From NCBI GenBank assembly GCA_024277115.1, contig JAJRVW010000125.1:1-63013 (forward strand): a DNA stretch of 63,013 bases, read 5' to 3'. The notes below the pieces were generated by a model. That model was given only the letters and a program-made list of their open reading frames with translations, searched no databases and was not told the origin of the DNA. The translations under genes were made by a program, and so were the position numbers. Within the stretch, counting starts at the first letter, position 1; each line of letters starts with the position of its first letter. Below are positions 1 through 10,073 of the stretch, piece after piece. This DNA is from Calditrichota bacterium (GTDB lineage: Bacteria > Calditrichota > Calditrichia > Calditrichales > J004).

Positions 1-1
1 A

Positions 2-1198
2 ATTACAGAAGAAGAACAGAAAATGGGCAATAATCTGAAAGTTTTTATTGTCTGTAATATGTTGCTAACCGGTTTTGATGCACCCATTGAGCAAACAATG
101 TATTTGGATAGTCCTTTGCGTGACCACAATCTTTTACAAGCTGTTGCAAGAACAAACCGACCTTACGATGATAAAGTGACCAAACTTTCAAAAGAGTTTG
201 GGCGAATTGTTGATTATGTTGGTGTGTTTCAAAACTATAAAGAAGCACTTAACTACGACCCCGAAGATATTGGAGAATTTGAAGATGTAGAAAGTTTAGT
301 TAAAACATTTCCAAAAGTTTTGGATAATGCCTTTAAGCCTTTTGAGCATATCAAATTAGAAGATAGCTATGAGTGTACAATGCAGATTGTAAGAAAACTA
401 TCAGAAATCGACCACGGCAAATTTGAAAATGATTTTAGAGAAGTGGTTCAACTTTGGGAAGCCATTTCGCCAAATCCTGCGTTGCGTGATTCAAAAGTAA
501 AATATCTGTGGTTAAATGAGATTTACGAAATTTATCTTGAAGAATTTAAACGACTTGATTTTGATGCAGAAATATATGCAGCAAAAACAAGAAAGCTAAT
601 CCAAGAAAGCTCAAAATTGTTGAATTTCAAAGGACATCTTCCCGAAATATCAATTGACTCAGATTATCTGAATAAACTTAAAGAAATAAAACTTGACCCA
701 TCAGATAAGGCAGAAAAGATAATTCGAGATATTGAAACGGTAATTAGGCAAAACGAAGTAAGCAGTGCCATTTATGTAGAGTTCCAAAACCGCTTAGACG
801 ACTTGATAAAACAAAAGCAGGAAGAAAGTCTTGCCATTGAAGAAATATTAAATCAATTAGGTGATTTATACACAGAACTTGATGAAGTTGCTTCATTACC
901 GCAAAGAATGGGTTTTCCGGACAAAGGTAGTTTTGAGTTTTTTACAATCATTAAAAATGATTCTGATGAAAACTTTAATGAAGACCTTGTAAGAGAGTTT
1001 TCTTTTGAAGCATCAGATAAAATTAAAGCTAAGATTTACAACGGTTGGCAAGATGTACCAAGAGAATTTGACCGTTTGAAATATGAAATACTATTGCTTT
1101 CTGTAAATCCAAAGTTTGAAGAACTGAAAATTGATACAAACGAAGAATTAATGGAACGGATAATGAAAGCCGTTTTACAAAATTACAAGTTGAACTAA
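2..1198 (+). CDS. hsdR: Type I restriction enzyme R subunit, C-terminal part
   Basis: The frame is open from the left edge, so the gene is truncated by the window; the first ATG at 23 is internal. The visible part starts inside the second helicase lobe: a motif V-like GFDAP is followed by QAVARTNRP, which fits helicase motif VI (QxxxRxxR). The remaining roughly 330 residues are the helical C-terminal region that binds the methylase core in type I enzymes. The family translocates DNA with ATP and cuts unmethylated DNA. The stop codon shares one base with the next ATG (TAATG), so the two genes are translationally coupled. hsdM and hsdS would lie upstream, outside the window. The DNA is AT-rich compared with the genes from 2247 onward, which suggests acquired defence DNA. 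Confidence 0.88.
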   Translation: MTEEEQKMGNNLKVFIVCNMLLTGFDAPIEQTMYLDSPLRDHNLLQAVARTNRPYDDKVTKLSKEFGRIVDYVGVFQNYKEALNYDPEDIGEFEDVESLVKTFPKVLDNAFKPFEHIKLEDSYECTMQIVRKLSEIDHGKFENDFREVVQLWEAISPNPALRDSKVKYLWLNEIYEIYLEEFKRLDFDAEIYAAKTRKLIQESSKLLNFKGHLPEISIDSDYLNKLKEIKLDPSDKAEKIIRDIETVIRQNEVSSAIYVEFQNRLDDLIKQKQEESLAIEEILNQLGDLYTELDEVASLPQRMGFPDKGSFEFFTIIKNDSDENFNEDLVREFSFEASDKIKAKIYNGWQDVPREFDRLKYEILLLSVNPKFEELKIDTNEELMERIMKAVLQNYKLN

Positions 1199-1854
1199 TG
1201 CAATTACCTGATAATTACATATTAATCCGCAAGGAAGTAAAACACGCTCGATTGAGAGTTAGTGAAGATGGTAAAGTGCGTATCATTGCACCACCTGCAT
1301 TTTCGGAAGATGATATTAAATCTTTACTTAGTAAAAAATCAAAATGGATTGATAAAAATATCAGGTATTTTGAAAATATGTCCGAGATTGAACTGCAAAG
1401 AAATCAACTTTTATTGTTTGGTATTAGGTACAATTATTTTTACGATACAACATTTGCTCAAAAGATAATTGTAAACCACGAGCATAAAACAATAACAGCA
1501 AAAAGAGATTTGCTTGATTTGAAAATACAAGAAAAATGGTATCGCAAAGTTGCAAAAACACACTTAACAAAACGAACTGAACAATTAGCTCAAAAGCTAA
1601 ATTTTAAGTATAACAAACTATATATCAGAAATCAGAGAAACAAATGGGGCAATTGCTCACGAGATAAAAATATTTCGTTGAATTGGAAACTTATAAAAGC
1701 ACCTGAATATGTAATTGATTATATAATTATTCACGAGTTATTGCATACGGCAGTAATGGAACACACCAATAAATTTTGGACTTTATTAAAATCATATTAT
1801 CCGAATTATAAAGAATCAATAAAATGGTTAGAAAAATATGGAAACAGTTTATAG
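1198..1854 (+). CDS. YgjP/SprT-like zinc metallopeptidase linked to type I restriction genes
   Basis: The 218-residue protein carries HELLH at about residue 180 followed by a second histidine (HTNKFW), matching the YgjP-like (DUF45) metallopeptidase signature HExxH...HxxxFW. A conserved RNQRNKWGNCS block precedes it, as in that family. These proteins are often the last gene of type I restriction operons; their substrate is unknown. The start overlaps the hsdR stop by one base, so it is clearly co-translated. Its AT-rich composition matches hsdR. Confidence 0.85.
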   Translation: MQLPDNYILIRKEVKHARLRVSEDGKVRIIAPPAFSEDDIKSLLSKKSKWIDKNIRYFENMSEIELQRNQLLLFGIRYNYFYDTTFAQKIIVNHEHKTITAKRDLLDLKIQEKWYRKVAKTHLTKRTEQLAQKLNFKYNKLYIRNQRNKWGNCSRDKNISLNWKLIKAPEYVIDYIIIHELLHTAVMEHTNKFWTLLKSYYPNYKESIKWLEKYGNSL

Positions 1855-2246
1855 CCCACGCTTCGCAGTCATACATCCCGAAAACTTTTGGGGCCAAGTC
1901 GCACAAGCCAACGCTTAAACCAAAACTTGTCAAAAAGTATTCCTGTCCCAACGTATTGTGAATCAGTATTGAAGAAGAAAGTACTGGCTACAACAAAGTC
2001 AATACCCAATAAGGGTTTTAGTAGTAAATTGAAGGTAAATGCAAATAATGAAAACTAAATATAAATTAAAACGGAAGTGCTTCAAAATCCCTTACTTAGG
2101 ATAGCCAAACCGTTCTGGCGAGGGCTTCTTAGTTTACAAATACCGCAAACCCAATATTACAGATATTAAAAAAATTATCAGATGGATTAAAAAACCGCTC
2201 TACGCCTCTTTGGGACAGACAAATTTACAGAAGGCCTTAAACAAAT
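1855..2246. other. Intergenic region between the restriction genes and the chromosomal block
   Basis: No gene can be supported here. Base composition shifts within the region from AT-rich toward that of the downstream genes. One forward frame is open for about 54 codons from roughly 2097 with no start codon and runs into the start of the M61 gene; it may be the tail of a lost gene or chance. This is a plausible boundary of the acquired restriction segment. No tRNA, attachment repeat or integrase was seen. Confidence 0.4.
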
Positions 2247-4190
2247 ATGAAAACACTTTTTATGATTAGCCTGTTTTTATTTAGCGCAGGCTTAATCGCC
2301 CAACCTGCAATTAAATACGTTGTTTCGTTTCCAAATATTATCCACCATGAGGCGGAAGTGCAAATTGAATTTTCCGGTTTGCCCGCCAAAGCCCTGGAGT
2401 TGAGAATGAGCCGTAGCTCGCCCGGGCGCTACGCCTTGCATGAGTTCGCAAAAAATGTTTACAATGTCCGTGTATCTGATCGTGCCGGAAACCGACTGGA
2501 CTTTACCCGGCCAAACCCGCATCAATGGAATGTTGCTCATCACGATGGAGTGGTAAAAATCCACTATACAATTTTTGGTGATTTGACAGACGGGACATAT
2601 TTGGCGTTGGATAATACGCATGCCCATCTTAATATGCCGGCTACTTTTATGTGGGCAAAAGGCTTGGAAAACAATCCCATAAAAATCGAGTTTATTCTTC
2701 CCAAAGAAAAATGGAAAATTGCCACCCAGCTTATCCCGGCCAACGCCCCAAATATTTTTACGGCGCCCAACCTGGATTATTTCATGGACAGTCCGGTCGA
2801 GATCAGTGATTTTCAAATGGCGTCCTGGCGGGAAAAATCCAATCAAAAAGACTATTCCATTCGGTTGGCGCTGCACCATCAGGGAAATATACAGGAGTTG
2901 GAAGCGTACAGGAAAATGGCCCGGGCCGTCATAAAGGAGCAAATCCATATTTTTGACGAATTGCCCCAATTTGAAAACGCTTCTTATACTTTTATTGCCG
3001 ATTATCTACCCTATGTTTATGGTGATGGAATGGAGCATCGTAACTCATCCGTTTTGACTGAAAAGGCCACTTTAAAAGAGGACGCGGTTGATTTATTTGG
3101 TACATTGGCCCATGAATTTATACATAGCTGGAATGTAGAACGTATCCGTCCTAAATCATTAGAACCTTTTAGTCTTGAACGGGCAAATATGTCCGGTGAA
3201 CTTTGGTTTGCCGAAGGTTTTACAAATTATTACGGGCCTTTAACCATCACACGTGCAGGGGGTTATTCTTTAGATAAATATGCCAAACGTATTTCACGTT
3301 CATTAAATTTTGTGATTAATGCGCCTGGAAGCAGAGTAAAAAGCGCCGAGGATATGAGCCGCTATGCACCGTTTGTGGATGCAGGCAAATCTATCGATCC
3401 TAAAAATTTAGAAAATATATATGTAAGTTATTACTCCTTTGGAGAAGTGATTGCGCTTGGGCTCGATTTAACTTTACGCACTCAATTTGCCGGTATTACA
3501 CTCGACGATTTTATGAAAGCGCTTTGGCAAAAATATGGTAAATCCGAAACACCTTACACAAATATCGACCTGGAGAACACACTGGCCGAGGTAACAAAAA
3601 ACACGGACTTTGCCCGATCATTTTTCGATAAATTTGTTTATGGCAATGAACTGCAAAATTACGCCCATTTATTGCAATTTGCAGGCATGTCCCTTAAACG
3701 GGAAGAACAAGGCGGGGCATGGTTGGGATTCAGCGCGTTAAAAGTAAAAAACAGGAAATTGGTTGTCGCGGAAACAACCCGACGGGGCACGCCGTTGTAT
3801 CGGGCCGGATTAGATAAAGGCGACACACTTTTAACGTTTGATGGCGACTCTCTAAAAACTGAAGCCGCGCTGGAAAAATGGTTAAAACTTAAAAAGCCTG
3901 GCGAAGCGATAGATATTAATTTCAATTCCCGCGATGGACAGAAAACGACAAAACTTGTTTTACAGGAAAATCCCCAGCTTATTGTCACACCTTTTGAGCA
4001 TGATTCGTTGGAAATAACACCCAATATTGTCGCCTTTCGTAAATCATGGCTGGGCGTTGGCAAGAATAGAAATGACAGCACCTTAGTGCGATACTGCCCA
4101 CTTTGCAAAAGGGCTTTTCCCTTTCGCTTTGAGTTTTGCAGGTATGATGGCGAAGCATTGAAAATTACTTTAGAACCAAATAAAAATTAA
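2247..4190 (+). CDS. M61 family aminopeptidase with PDZ domain and C-terminal zinc-ribbon-like tail
   Basis: The protein has 647 residues with an N-terminal signal peptide (hydrophobic core about 4-18), so it is exported. The M61 catalytic site is clear: HEFIH at about 289-293 and the third zinc ligand in WFAEGFTNYY (E about 323). A PDZ-like domain with GLDKGDTLLTFDG follows at about 490-580. Family members are glycyl aminopeptidases. The last 25 residues hold CPLC and FCRYDG, a CxxC...FCxxDG pattern like a zinc ribbon, which is unusual at the end of an exported M61 peptidase. It converges with the hydrolase gene on the other strand, one base apart. Confidence 0.88.
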   Translation: MKTLFMISLFLFSAGLIAQPAIKYVVSFPNIIHHEAEVQIEFSGLPAKALELRMSRSSPGRYALHEFAKNVYNVRVSDRAGNRLDFTRPNPHQWNVAHHDGVVKIHYTIFGDLTDGTYLALDNTHAHLNMPATFMWAKGLENNPIKIEFILPKEKWKIATQLIPANAPNIFTAPNLDYFMDSPVEISDFQMASWREKSNQKDYSIRLALHHQGNIQELEAYRKMARAVIKEQIHIFDELPQFENASYTFIADYLPYVYGDGMEHRNSSVLTEKATLKEDAVDLFGTLAHEFIHSWNVERIRPKSLEPFSLERANMSGELWFAEGFTNYYGPLTITRAGGYSLDKYAKRISRSLNFVINAPGSRVKSAEDMSRYAPFVDAGKSIDPKNLENIYVSYYSFGEVIALGLDLTLRTQFAGITLDDFMKALWQKYGKSETPYTNIDLENTLAEVTKNTDFARSFFDKFVYGNELQNYAHLLQFAGMSLKREEQGGAWLGFSALKVKNRKLVVAETTRRGTPLYRAGLDKGDTLLTFDGDSLKTEAALEKWLKLKKPGEAIDINFNSRDGQKTTKLVLQENPQLIVTPFEHDSLEITPNIVAFRKSWLGVGKNRNDSTLVRYCPLCKRAFPFRFEFCRYDGEALKITLEPNKN

Positions 4191-4191
4191 C

Positions 4192-5184
4192 CTACTGTTT
4201 TCTGTGGGGGAAAAGTGCGGCGATTCGTTTTTTGATACGGCCATAAAATTTTTTCCAGCGGCTTTCTTCTTTTTCATTGAGGAATTCAATAACAATTTTT
4301 GCCATTTCCGGTGTCCGCAGATAACCAAATGATTTATGTGGGTTGCGTTCACCGTTCATTTCATAATCATTAAAGACTGAAATATCTTTGGCACGGATTC
4401 CTGATTTGTTCGCCTCATAATCATCCGCCAAGGTTGGGTCCAGGGCAACCATATCCTCGGTATCGGATAAATTATACCACTTATGGCGAATATTATCCGG
4501 GGCGCGGAGTTTTTTTTCTTGGGGAAGCTGCCGGTTCTGGTCAGCATAAATACGGCTTACAACAACCGGTAATCCCAACGGCGAGCCGATCGTCACAAAA
4601 GTATTTATGGAAAACTCTTCCGCAAAATCATGTAATACTTCATAAGCCACAATCGTCCCCATCGAATGGGCAATTAACAGAATGTCATCACCTTTGTGTT
4701 CGGCCAGTGTTTTTATCAGCCGCTCGCGGATCGCATTGCGGGATTGGTAATTATTGGGCTGGCTATCTTCAGTTGCATCACCCTGGAAATAAATTTCGAG
4801 TTCACGGAAATAGTTATGGATAATCGAATTGGTGACACCTTCATAGTTTAGGGTCATGTCCGGTTTAAGGAAGATTTTATCCAGCTGTTTTTCGGCATAT
4901 TTTAAGAAACGGGTTTTAAGGCCTTCGGTGTGCGGGGTTATTTTCCCATCGGCCGGCCGGTATGGCTCATCCAGGAAATAGGGGCTTTTATTATCGCTTA
5001 TAGCAGGATCAAGAACGTGTTCGTATAAAATATCTGCCCAATAAACCAGTTTAAAGGTGAAATCTTTCGGCGACGCTTCAATCTTGTTCAGGCCTTCGAT
5101 CAGAGCATCATACCACCATTTTTCCAATAATGAATGGGGTGGTTTGTTGCCAAGGCCATGTATTGCGATGATTATTTTGGACAT
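4192..5184 (-). CDS. Alpha/beta hydrolase (lipase-like)
   Basis: The 330-residue protein has no signal peptide. It begins with IIIAIHGLGNKP, the usual oxyanion-loop HG of alpha/beta hydrolases, and has the nucleophile elbow LIAHSMGTIVAYE (AHSMG in place of GHSMG) near residue 170. A late aspartate and histidine are available for the triad but I cannot place them with certainty. Substrate is unknown; similar proteins are annotated as lipases or PGAP1-like esterases. The gene faces the M61 gene and is divergent from uvrB, so it probably has its own promoter in the 160 bases before uvrB. Confidence 0.75.
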   Translation of the reverse strand: MSKIIIAIHGLGNKPPHSLLEKWWYDALIEGLNKIEASPKDFTFKLVYWADILYEHVLDPAISDNKSPYFLDEPYRPADGKITPHTEGLKTRFLKYAEKQLDKIFLKPDMTLNYEGVTNSIIHNYFRELEIYFQGDATEDSQPNNYQSRNAIRERLIKTLAEHKGDDILLIAHSMGTIVAYEVLHDFAEEFSINTFVTIGSPLGLPVVVSRIYADQNRQLPQEKKLRAPDNIRHKWYNLSDTEDMVALDPTLADDYEANKSGIRAKDISVFNDYEMNGERNPHKSFGYLRTPEMAKIVIEFLNEKEESRWKKFYGRIKKRIAALFPHRKQ

Positions 5185-5346
5185 AACTTGATCTGTTCGG
5201 ACGTGTGTCTGTCAATTTAAGAAAAAGGATGATATAAAAATAACTTACATTTTTTGGTATTTTAATATTCGCAAATCCCAACCATTTTTCTTAATTTCCA
5301 CGCTCTGTAAGTAACAACCTCCAACCACCTATAAAACTCAATTTTA

Positions 5347-7329
5347 ATGGATAAATTTAAACTCGTTTCGCCTTATAGCCCACAAGGTGACCAGCCGACG
5401 GCTATTGCCGAGTTAACTGCCGGGCTTAAACGTGGTGACCAGTTCCAAACCTTGCTGGGCGTTACAGGGAGCGGTAAAACTTTCACCATGGCCAATGTGA
5501 TCGAGCAGGTCAACAGGCCAACGCTGATCCTCTCGCACAATAAAACGCTGGCCGCCCAATTATTTGGTGAGTTTAAAAGTTTCTTTCCGGAAAATGCGGT
5601 GGAGTTTTTTATCAGTTATTATGATTATTACCAACCTGAAGCCTATATCGCAACTACCGATACATTTATTGAAAAAGATTCATCTGTAAATGATGAGATT
5701 GACCGTTTGCGTTTAAAAGCGACAAGCTCGCTCCTTGCCCGGCGTGATGTAATTGTCGTCGCCAGCGTTAGTTGCATTTATGGGATTGGCTCGCCATCCG
5801 ATTATAAAGATTTGCTGGTTACCTTTAAAAAGGGGCAATTTATAAACCGCCAGGATTTCCTGATGCAATTGGTCGACATCCAATATAGCCGCAATGATTT
5901 TGAGTTTCAGCGCGGATGCTTTAGGGTGCGTGGGGACATCATCGATATCTTCCCGGCCTATGAGGAATTTGCTTACCGCCTGGAGTTTTTTGGCAATGAG
6001 ATAGACCGTATCCAGGTAATCGACCCGCTTACCGGCAAGGCCCGTCATGAAACAGACAAAGCCGCCATTTTCCCCGCTAAGCATTTTGTAACCACCGATG
6101 AGAAAAGGGAAATCGCCCAAAAACAAATCAGAGAAGAACTTAAAATACGTCTGGAACAATTACGCTCTCAAAATAAATTATTGGAAGCACAGCGTATCGA
6201 AATGCGCACCAACTTTGACTTGGAGATGATGCAGGAAATCGGCTATTGTAGTGGCATTGAAAATTATTCGCGTCATTTTTCTGGCAGAAAACCCGGTCAG
6301 GCGCCCTATACTTTGCTGGATTTCTTTCCCGATGATTTTTTATTATTTGTCTACGAATCGCACCAAAGTTTCCCACAGGTGCGCGCTATGTACAATGGTG
6401 ACCGCGCACGCAAGGAAACCCTTGTGGAACATGGGTTCCGCCTGCCAAGTGCCCTGGATAACCGTCCATTAAAATTTGATGAATTTGAAAAACATATCAA
6501 TCAGGTGATTTGTGTTTCGGCAACACCGGCAGCCTACGAATTGGAAAATAGCAATGGTGTTTTTGTGGAGCAGGTTATCCGGCCAACCGGTTTAATTGAT
6601 CCGGAAATTGAAGTACGGCCCATTGCCACACAAATTGATGATTTGATTGGTGAAGTGAAACTACGAGCCGAAAAAGGGGAGCGGTCGTTGATCACAACGT
6701 TGACAAAACGTATGGCCGAGGACCTTTCGGAATATCTTGCGGCGGCAGGGATTCGTGTGCGCTATATGCATTCGGAAATTGATGTATTGGAACGTGTTTC
6801 CATTTTACGTGAATTGCGCCTGGCACAGTTTGATGCTTTAGTTGGCATCAACCTTTTGCGTGAAGGCCTGGACTTGCCCGAGGTTTCGCTGGTGGCCGTG
6901 CTGGATGCAGATAAAGAAGGTTTTTTACGGTCGTATGTCTCCTTGATGCAAACTGCTGGCAGGGCGGCACGAAATGTGGGCGGCCAGGTTATCTTTTATG
7001 CGGACCGGATTACCGACTCGATGAAAGCAACAATAGATGAATGCGACCGGCGCCGCGAAAAACAAATCGCCTATAACAAAGCCCATAACATCACACCCAA
7101 AACGATCTTGAAATCGGCTGAGGAAATTATGCGCAGTACAGCGGTGGCCGATGTGCGCAAAGCCCAGCCTATCGTGTCGGATGTAAAAATTGATTATGGT
7201 AAGAATTTAAGTAATGAAGAGATTATCATTCGCCTGGAAAAAGATATGAAAACAGCAGCGGTCAATTTGGAGTTTGAAAAAGCAGCCGCGCTTAGAGACG
7301 AGATTAAGAGATTGTCAATTGACAATTGA
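5347..7329 (+). CDS. uvrB: UvrABC excinuclease subunit B
   Basis: Length (660 residues) and sequence are typical of UvrB. Walker A GVTGSGKT is at 38-45, the beta-hairpin region [11 protein letters not shown] near 92-102, helicase motif VI as QTAGRAARN, and a C-terminal UVR coiled coil at about 622-657 for UvrC and UvrA contact. UvrB verifies damage and recruits UvrC in nucleotide excision repair. No strong ribosome binding site precedes the ATG. The stop codon lies in a perfect 14-bp palindrome (7312-7325). Confidence 0.97.
   Translation: MDKFKLVSPYSPQGDQPTAIAELTAGLKRGDQFQTLLGVTGSGKTFTMANVIEQVNRPTLILSHNKTLAAQLFGEFKSFFPENAVEFFISYYDYYQPEAYIATTDTFIEKDSSVNDEIDRLRLKATSSLLARRDVIVVASVSCIYGIGSPSDYKDLLVTFKKGQFINRQDFLMQLVDIQYSRNDFEFQRGCFRVRGDIIDIFPAYEEFAYRLEFFGNEIDRIQVIDPLTGKARHETDKAAIFPAKHFVTTDEKREIAQKQIREELKIRLEQLRSQNKLLEAQRIEMRTNFDLEMMQEIGYCSGIENYSRHFSGRKPGQAPYTLLDFFPDDFLLFVYESHQSFPQVRAMYNGDRARKETLVEHGFRLPSALDNRPLKFDEFEKHINQVICVSATPAAYELENSNGVFVEQVIRPTGLIDPEIEVRPIATQIDDLIGEVKLRAEKGERSLITTLTKRMAEDLSEYLAAAGIRVRYMHSEIDVLERVSILRELRLAQFDALVGINLLREGLDLPEVSLVAVLDADKEGFLRSYVSLMQTAGRAARNVGGQVIFYADRITDSMKATIDECDRRREKQIAYNKAHNITPKTILKSAEEIMRSTAVADVRKAQPIVSDVKIDYGKNLSNEEIIIRLEKDMKTAAVNLEFEKAAALRDEIKRLSIDN
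7312..7325. repeat. Perfect 14-bp palindrome over the uvrB 3' end
   Basis: TTGTCAATTGACAA reads the same on both strands. It is followed by TTGATGATTGATAATTATCAA-like sequence, the kind of AT-rich self-complementary text that often marks gene ends in FCB genomes. It has no T-run, so a terminator role is not supported. Confidence 0.4.
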
Positions 7330-7362
7330 TGATTGATAATTATCAAGATTGAAAGAGGGAAA

Positions 7363-8640
7363 ATGAACATACTCATAATCGGTTCCGGTGGGCGGGAGCA
7401 TGCTTTGGCCTGGAAGGTGAAACAAAGCCCGGTTTTAGATAAACTGTTTTGCATGCCCGGCAATCCGGGGACGGCAGAAATAGCCGAGAACATTGAGCTT
7501 GATATTTCTGATTTTGATGCACTGGTGCGTTTTGCGAAAAAGCAGGATATTGGTTTGACCATAATCGGCCCTGAGAATCCGTTGGTAGATGGCATTGTGG
7601 ACCGATTTTCTGCAGAGGGTTTGGTTGCTTTTGGCCCAACAAAATTTGCAGCACAACTCGAAGGCAGCAAATCATTTTCCAAAGATTTGATGCAGGCAAA
7701 CAATATCCCTACGGCAAAATATGCAATATTTACAGAATTGGACGCGGCAAAAGATTATATTTTAAAAAATAAAAAATATCCGCTGGTTTTAAAGGCCGAT
7801 GGACTGGCCGCAGGAAAGGGTGTTTTAATTTGCACGGATGAGAAAGAAGCGCTGGACGGGCTTAATATGATTATGGCCGATAAATCCTTTGGCGATGCCG
7901 GAAATAAGCTGGTGATAGAGGAATTTCTTGATGGTGATGAGCTTTCCCTTTTTGTTTTGTGCGATGGCGAGAACTACAGAATTTTACCGGCAGCGCAGGA
8001 CCATAAAAAAGTGGGCGAGGGCGATACAGGGAAAAATACAGGCGGCATGGGCGCTTATGCCCCGGCGCCATTGGCAACCTCTGCATTACTGAAAAATGTA
8101 GAAGAAAATGTTATAAAAAAAACCTTACAGGCGATGAAAAATCTTGGCCATCCCTATCGCGGGTTGCTTTATGTTGGGATAATTATCGAGGACGGCATTG
8201 CGTATGTGCTGGAATATAATTGCCGCTTTGGTGATCCTGAAACACAGGCTATTTTGCCTTTGGTTAAAAGTGACCTGGTGCCCTTTTTTAAGGCCTGTGC
8301 GACAGGCTCATTAAAAAACCTTACGCTGGAGTTTGAGGAAAAATGTGCCATGGATGTGGTGCTTACATCCGGCGGTTATCCCGGTTCGTATGAAAAGAAT
8401 TTTGAGATTACCGGCCTCGACCAGATAAGCAATGGCTGTTTACTTTTTCATGCTGGTACAAAACTATCCAATGGCAAGATTATAACCTCAGGCGGCCGGG
8501 TGGTAAACCTCGTTTCTACCGGCAGCTCTTTTGCTGAATGTATGGAAAATGTGTATGAGGAGATTGAGAAAATCCAATTTGAAAAGATGTATTTTCGGCG
8601 GGATATTGGTTTTAAGGTTTTGGAAAAAGAGGGATTGTAG
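7363..8640 (+). CDS. purD: Phosphoribosylamine--glycine ligase
   Basis: This is the ATP-grasp enzyme that joins phosphoribosylamine and glycine to make GAR, the second step of purine synthesis. The N-terminal motif NILIIGSGGREHALAWK, the ATP-grasp core around VLKADGLAAGKGV, and CRFGDPETQAILP are all present. The ATG at 7363 is preferred because AGAGGG lies just upstream and the family motif starts there; an in-frame TTG at 7333 would add ten atypical residues. Length from this start is 425 residues, as usual. Confidence 0.97.
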   Translation: MNILIIGSGGREHALAWKVKQSPVLDKLFCMPGNPGTAEIAENIELDISDFDALVRFAKKQDIGLTIIGPENPLVDGIVDRFSAEGLVAFGPTKFAAQLEGSKSFSKDLMQANNIPTAKYAIFTELDAAKDYILKNKKYPLVLKADGLAAGKGVLICTDEKEALDGLNMIMADKSFGDAGNKLVIEEFLDGDELSLFVLCDGENYRILPAAQDHKKVGEGDTGKNTGGMGAYAPAPLATSALLKNVEENVIKKTLQAMKNLGHPYRGLLYVGIIIEDGIAYVLEYNCRFGDPETQAILPLVKSDLVPFFKACATGSLKNLTLEFEEKCAMDVVLTSGGYPGSYEKNFEITGLDQISNGCLLFHAGTKLSNGKIITSGGRVVNLVSTGSSFAECMENVYEEIEKIQFEKMYFRRDIGFKVLEKEGL

Positions 8641-8685
8641 GATAGGTAACGGGTTCTTTTAGATAAAGATAAAAGGTTTATAATA

Positions 8686-9243
8686 ATGAAGTTAATAAAA
8701 ATATTACTTACCCTACTTGTTTTCTTTATACCAGTTCTATCACAAAACAAAAAGTACCTCGAAATTATTAAAAGTAATTATTATAACCTTAAAACATTCC
8801 AATCAAAGTTAAATGTAAAAAAGATAGTAGACTTAAGTGGCTCGGCTGAAGGAGCAGAAATTGTTTACTTTTTTAATGATCTAAATAATGTGTTGATAGT
8901 AGAGGTAGAAATTTTAGGGGAAACAAGTAAAAGTAATCAGAATTATTATTTTATAAATGACTCACTGTCATTCCTATTTGTATGTGAAGAATATTATAAT
9001 GCACCCACTTCGACTTTATTAATGTCAGTAGAAGAATTGGAAAAAAACGGAATGGAAAGATTAGATCATAATAAATCTGCATTTTCTGAAAACCGTTTTT
9101 ACTTTTTTAGAGGAAAATTGATAAAGTGGGTGGACAAAAATCATAAGAGTGTTTCAGACACTACACTCGAATTTAGTAGAGTCTCCAATAATTATTTAGA
9201 CTACAGTATGGAACTATTAAATATATTTTCATCTCAAAATTAA
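8686..9243 (+). CDS. Exported hypothetical protein
   Basis: The 185-residue protein has a clear signal peptide (KLIKILLTLLVFFIPVLSQ) and a mature part rich in Asn, Lys, Ser and Tyr. No family is recognised. It sits between purD and cdsA and is noticeably more AT-rich than both, which hints at a separate origin. A small periplasmic or outer-membrane-associated protein is the most one can say. Confidence 0.6.
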   Translation: MKLIKILLTLLVFFIPVLSQNKKYLEIIKSNYYNLKTFQSKLNVKKIVDLSGSAEGAEIVYFFNDLNNVLIVEVEILGETSKSNQNYYFINDSLSFLFVCEEYYNAPTSTLLMSVEELEKNGMERLDHNKSAFSENRFYFFRGKLIKWVDKNHKSVSDTTLEFSRVSNNYLDYSMELLNIFSSQN

Positions 9244-9252
9244 AGGAATACA

Positions 9253-10065
9253 ATGAAAGAACTAATGGCGCGTATTGCGGTGGCAGTGGTGGCCATTCCG
9301 CTTCTCGTTTATTTAATCTTACAAGGCGGGTGGTATTTTTTTGGACTGATTGCAATTATTGCCGCAGTTGGCCAATGGGAGTTCTATAACCTGGCTGCCC
9401 AAAAGGAAAGTATCGCACAAATAGTACCGGGGATTTTGCTGACCCTGATTTTATTTTATGGCGTACAAAGCGGTTTCACGCATGTTTTGATTGGATTTGC
9501 CTTATTGCTGTTTGTTATAATTTTTAGTTTTGAAATGTTTCATAACAAAGCATCGGCCATCTTAAATATTTCCACAACACTGGCCGGCGTAGTTTATCCC
9601 GGGCTGTTTTTGGCCTGCCTGCTTTTTTTGCGTAATAATGTACAGGATTTAGGCGTCTCATCTGCTGGTGGATTTGTGATGACCCTTTTTGTTGCCATCT
9701 GGGCCTGTGATACCTTTGCTTATTTTGTTGGTAAGTCCATTGGCAAGCACCGTTTGTTTGAGCGTGTTTCCCCAAAGAAAAGTATCGAAGGGGCATTAGG
9801 TGGCCTTGCTGGGGCTGTCCTGGCTTTTCTTGCCGTTTACTATTTTGAGTGGTATAAAATTTCAATGGAACTTTCCCTTATAAGTGGTCTTATTGTTGGA
9901 ACTTTTGGCCAGTTTGGTGATTTAGTAGAGTCTTGGTTTAAACGCGATGCAGGCATAAAAGACTCATCGCATATTTTGCCTGGCCATGGTGGCATTTTAG
10001 ACCGTTTTGACAGCCTGATTTTTGTGGCGCCCGTATTTATGATTATCTATTTATTTTGGAGTTAA
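9253..10065 (+). CDS. cdsA: Phosphatidate cytidylyltransferase
   Basis: An integral membrane enzyme of 270 residues with about seven hydrophobic segments. It converts phosphatidic acid and CTP to CDP-diacylglycerol, the precursor of bacterial phospholipids. The C-terminal CdsA signature is intact: SWFKRDAGIKDSSHILPGHG followed by GILDRFDS. AAGGA lies shortly before the ATG. The next gene starts nine bases after the stop, so they may be cotranscribed. Confidence 0.95.
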   Translation: MKELMARIAVAVVAIPLLVYLILQGGWYFFGLIAIIAAVGQWEFYNLAAQKESIAQIVPGILLTLILFYGVQSGFTHVLIGFALLLFVIIFSFEMFHNKASAILNISTTLAGVVYPGLFLACLLFLRNNVQDLGVSSAGGFVMTLFVAIWACDTFAYFVGKSIGKHRLFERVSPKKSIEGALGGLAGAVLAFLAVYYFEWYKISMELSLISGLIVGTFGQFGDLVESWFKRDAGIKDSSHILPGHGGILDRFDSLIFVAPVFMIIYLFWS

Positions 10066-10073
10066 ATTTTTAA

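Noticed and set aside
1855-1960. Integron attC-like text after the YgjP gene (AAGCCAACGC and similar)
   Set aside because: No paired core sites or stable attC fold could be traced, and no integrase or cassette array is present.
2292-2969. Long minus-strand open frame opposite the M61 gene
   Set aside because: It lies wholly inside a clear peptidase gene, has no family features, and its residue mix reads as a shadow frame.
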